A DNA stretch of 6,918 bases. It comes from Anaerolineae bacterium. Its GTDB lineage: Bacteria > Chloroflexota > Anaerolineae > DUEN01. The notes under the pieces were generated by a model, which saw only the letters and a list, made by a program, of their open reading frames with translations, was not told the origin of the DNA and did not search any database. The stretch lies in contig JAGHDS010000444.1 in assembly GCA_021159845.1 (NCBI GenBank), positions 1-6,918 on the forward strand, in the 5' to 3' direction. The position numbers and the translations under genes are program-made. Below, one piece after another: positions 5,751 through 6,918 of this stretch (position 1 is the stretch's first letter; every line of letters begins with the position of its first letter).

Positions 5751-6918
5751 ACCCTTGGGACGATGAGAGGAAGGAAGCCGAAGCCCATCTAGAAGGAGCG
5801 TTCCGGGCCTTCTTCGCTGAGCAGTTCAAGAGGGTTCATCGCGCTCTGGAAGTAGCCCAAGGTAAGCTACTCGCGGTACAGCAACAGAGGGCCGGAGCAT
5901 CCCTGAAGTCTGGGGATAGCCCCTTCGACCTAGAGGTCGATTGGGCTGCTGAGGAACAGGCATTGAGCGCTGCTACTGGTGATATCTTGGAGCAGATCGT
6001 AGGAGGTGCGTTGGATCGGGTGCGTCAGCACTGGATCAGCATGGGAGTGCGTACTTCATGGGAGATCTGGGACAAGGCGGCTTCTGAGATGTCCCGGAAG
6101 TACAAGTTCGACCTGATTAAGGACATCAATGACTCAACCCGGCGGCAGCTAGGTAGAGCTATCGGGGAGTGGATTGAGTCGGGAGAAAGCTTCCCAGATC
6201 TGGTGAGGAGGGTGCGCCGGGTTCTCCCAGCTGAACCTCCTCCCAAAGGAGTGAGAGACCGGGCCCGATTGATCGCTACTACTGAGACAACCCGCATCTA
6301 CGCCGATTCCCGGGTGGCCGGCATGCAAGCGGCCGGGCTGCGGCATATGCGCTGGCGCACCGCCGAGGACGAGCTGGTCTGCCCCTTGTGTGCCCCGCTC
6401 GGGACAGCCAACGATGGCCAGGGCGCGAAAGGAGATGCATCCTCGGGGACTTTCATGGACCCTGTGACAGGAGGAGCGATCGGGCCTCCACCGAGACACC
6501 CGGGCTGTCGTTGCTGGATCGTGGAGGACACCGAGGAGCTGAACGATCTCCTGGCGACGATGCCGGAATACAAGCCGAAGCCCGAGCCACCGCCCGAGGG
6601 AGTCTTCCCGTTCAGGGTTCAGGACCTCCAGATCGATCGAAGCGTTCGCCTGTCCGGTGCGCATCGCAAAGAGGTATATATCGCCCCCGACGGCTCCCGC
6701 TGGCTGTTCAAGCCACAGGATGAGTTCCGGGCCATCGGCGATAAGGTAGCCTATGACCTGGCCAAAGCTCTGGACCTGCCCGCCGCCGAGACCTATGTCA
6801 TCGAGATCGGCGGACGGAAAGGCAGCATCCAGCGCATGTTCGACGTGCGCGCCAGCCTAAGGGGAGTGGACCCGGCCGGGTTGACCGAGGAGCAGATCGT
6901 CCGCATCCAGAAGGAGCA
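5669..6918 (+). CDS. MuF (SPP1 gp7/Mu gpF-like) minor head protein with C-terminal kinase-like domain, partial
   Basis: The frame is open from 5642 to the window end, at least 416 residues counting from TTG 5669. That TTG is the only standard start before 5963, overlaps the portal by 82 bases and lacks a Shine-Dalgarno site, so translation may come by a -1 shift from the portal. Residues about 25-200 are helical (PWDDERKEAEAHLEGAFRAF). The MuF signature follows: TTETTRIYADSR (204 on), W229, C238 and C241 (VCPLC), then HPGCRCW (H277, C280, C282), probably a metal site. In SPP1, gp7 binds the portal and travels in the virion. A proline linker (302-311) leads to a further domain with EVYIAPDG, WLFKPQDE (candidate nucleotide-binding K348), VAYDLAKALDLP (360-371) and GSIQRMF (385-391), resembling PI3/4-kinase or HipA-like folds. 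Its catalytic centre would lie beyond the edge. The MuF call is firm; the kinase call is tentative. Confidence 0.82.
   Translation, partial: MAGGKGGPGRPPFNNRISAKAESALPVDPWDDERKEAEAHLEGAFRAFFAEQFKRVHRALEVAQGKLLAVQQQRAGASLKSGDSPFDLEVDWAAEEQALSAATGDILEQIVGGALDRVRQHWISMGVRTSWEIWDKAASEMSRKYKFDLIKDINDSTRRQLGRAIGEWIESGESFPDLVRRVRRVLPAEPPPKGVRDRARLIATTETTRIYADSRVAGMQAAGLRHMRWRTAEDELVCPLCAPLGTANDGQGAKGDASSGTFMDPVTGGAIGPPPRHPGCRCWIVEDTEELNDLLATMPEYKPKPEPPPEGVFPFRVQDLQIDRSVRLSGAHRKEVYIAPDGSRWLFKPQDEFRAIGDKVAYDLAKALDLPAAETYVIEIGGRKGSIQRMFDVRASLRGVDPAGLTEEQIVRIQKE
5672..5695 (+). other. GC-rich RNA hairpin with AAAGGAGG in its loop
   Basis: GCCGGGG (5672-5678) pairs perfectly with CCCCGGC (5689-5695), leaving loop GCAAAGGAGG (5679-5688). 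The loop displays an almost full anti-Shine-Dalgarno complement inside the portal coding sequence. No ATG, GTG or TTG follows at normal spacing in any frame that continues into a gene, so an ordinary initiation role is doubtful. Confidence 0.5.
5702..5708 (+). other. Candidate -1 programmed frameshift heptamer C CCT TTA
   Basis: The seven bases obey the X XXY YYZ rule in the portal frame (codons CCT 5703-5705 and TTA 5706-5708). A slip back by one base gives CCC TTT and continues directly into the MuF reading frame with AAC AAT CGA. The internal AAAGGAGG (5681-5688) ends 13 nt before the heptamer, close to the spacing known to stimulate -1 shifting in bacteria such as E. coli dnaX. No convincing downstream hairpin was seen. 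Confidence 0.45.

Noticed and set aside
6025..6664. Minus-strand ORFs at 6025-6297 and 6149-6664
   Set aside because: They overlap the MuF-type head gene, whose conserved motifs (WRTAEDE, VCPLC, HPGCRCW) are on the plus strand.

Overview
The window looks like a prophage, or phage-derived element, sitting beside a tRNA gene in a GC-rich bacterial chromosome. The left-edge transposase remnant resembles a DDE transposase type I associate with Chloroflexota, and promoters are sigma-70-like, so a Chloroflexota-like host is my best guess. That assignment is weak and rests on sequence feel, not on a search.

Layout. (i) 2-597: 3' part of a DDE transposase, broken by a -1 shift at a G run. (ii) 623-740: a near-consensus promoter driving tRNA-Val(CAC). 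(iii) 760-805: a 16-bp perfect hairpin, then 959-1885, a complete tyrosine recombinase with all six catalytic residues. (iv) 1892-2237: a self-contained cassette with two consensus promoters 57 bp apart, a 10-bp palindrome between them, a 65-codon gene whose ATG falls on the predicted transcription start (leaderless), and a textbook terminator. It is organised like a phage 'moron'. (v) 2279-2593: a doubtful 30-codon ORF and a small one-helix membrane/coiled-coil protein. (vi) 2622-6918 and beyond: a packaging and head module with a DUF5681-like putative small terminase, large terminase, portal, and a Mu-gpF/SPP1-gp7-type minor head protein running off the right edge.

The packaging genes should act in sequence. 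TerS-like and TerL bind and translocate DNA, the portal forms the channel, and the MuF-type protein sits at or near the portal. The MuF protein carries a proline-rich linker and a C-terminal domain resembling the PI3/4-kinase/HipA-like fold, which suggests an effector packaged in the virion.

The most interesting point is that two of the four packaging genes are readable only across a change of frame. TerL changes frame (+1) three codons after its Walker A lysine, at TCC TTT CGG, the arrangement used by the influenza PA-X +1 site. The portal end carries an in-frame C CCT TTA heptamer 13 nt after an internal AAAGGAGG, and the MuF gene lies in exactly the -1 frame with no ATG or GTG near its beginning. 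Either these are recoding sites or they are indels from decay or sequencing. The broken transposase shows that indels do occur here, so the question is open. The MuF gene (5669-6918) is easily missed because it runs off the window and lacks a normal start.
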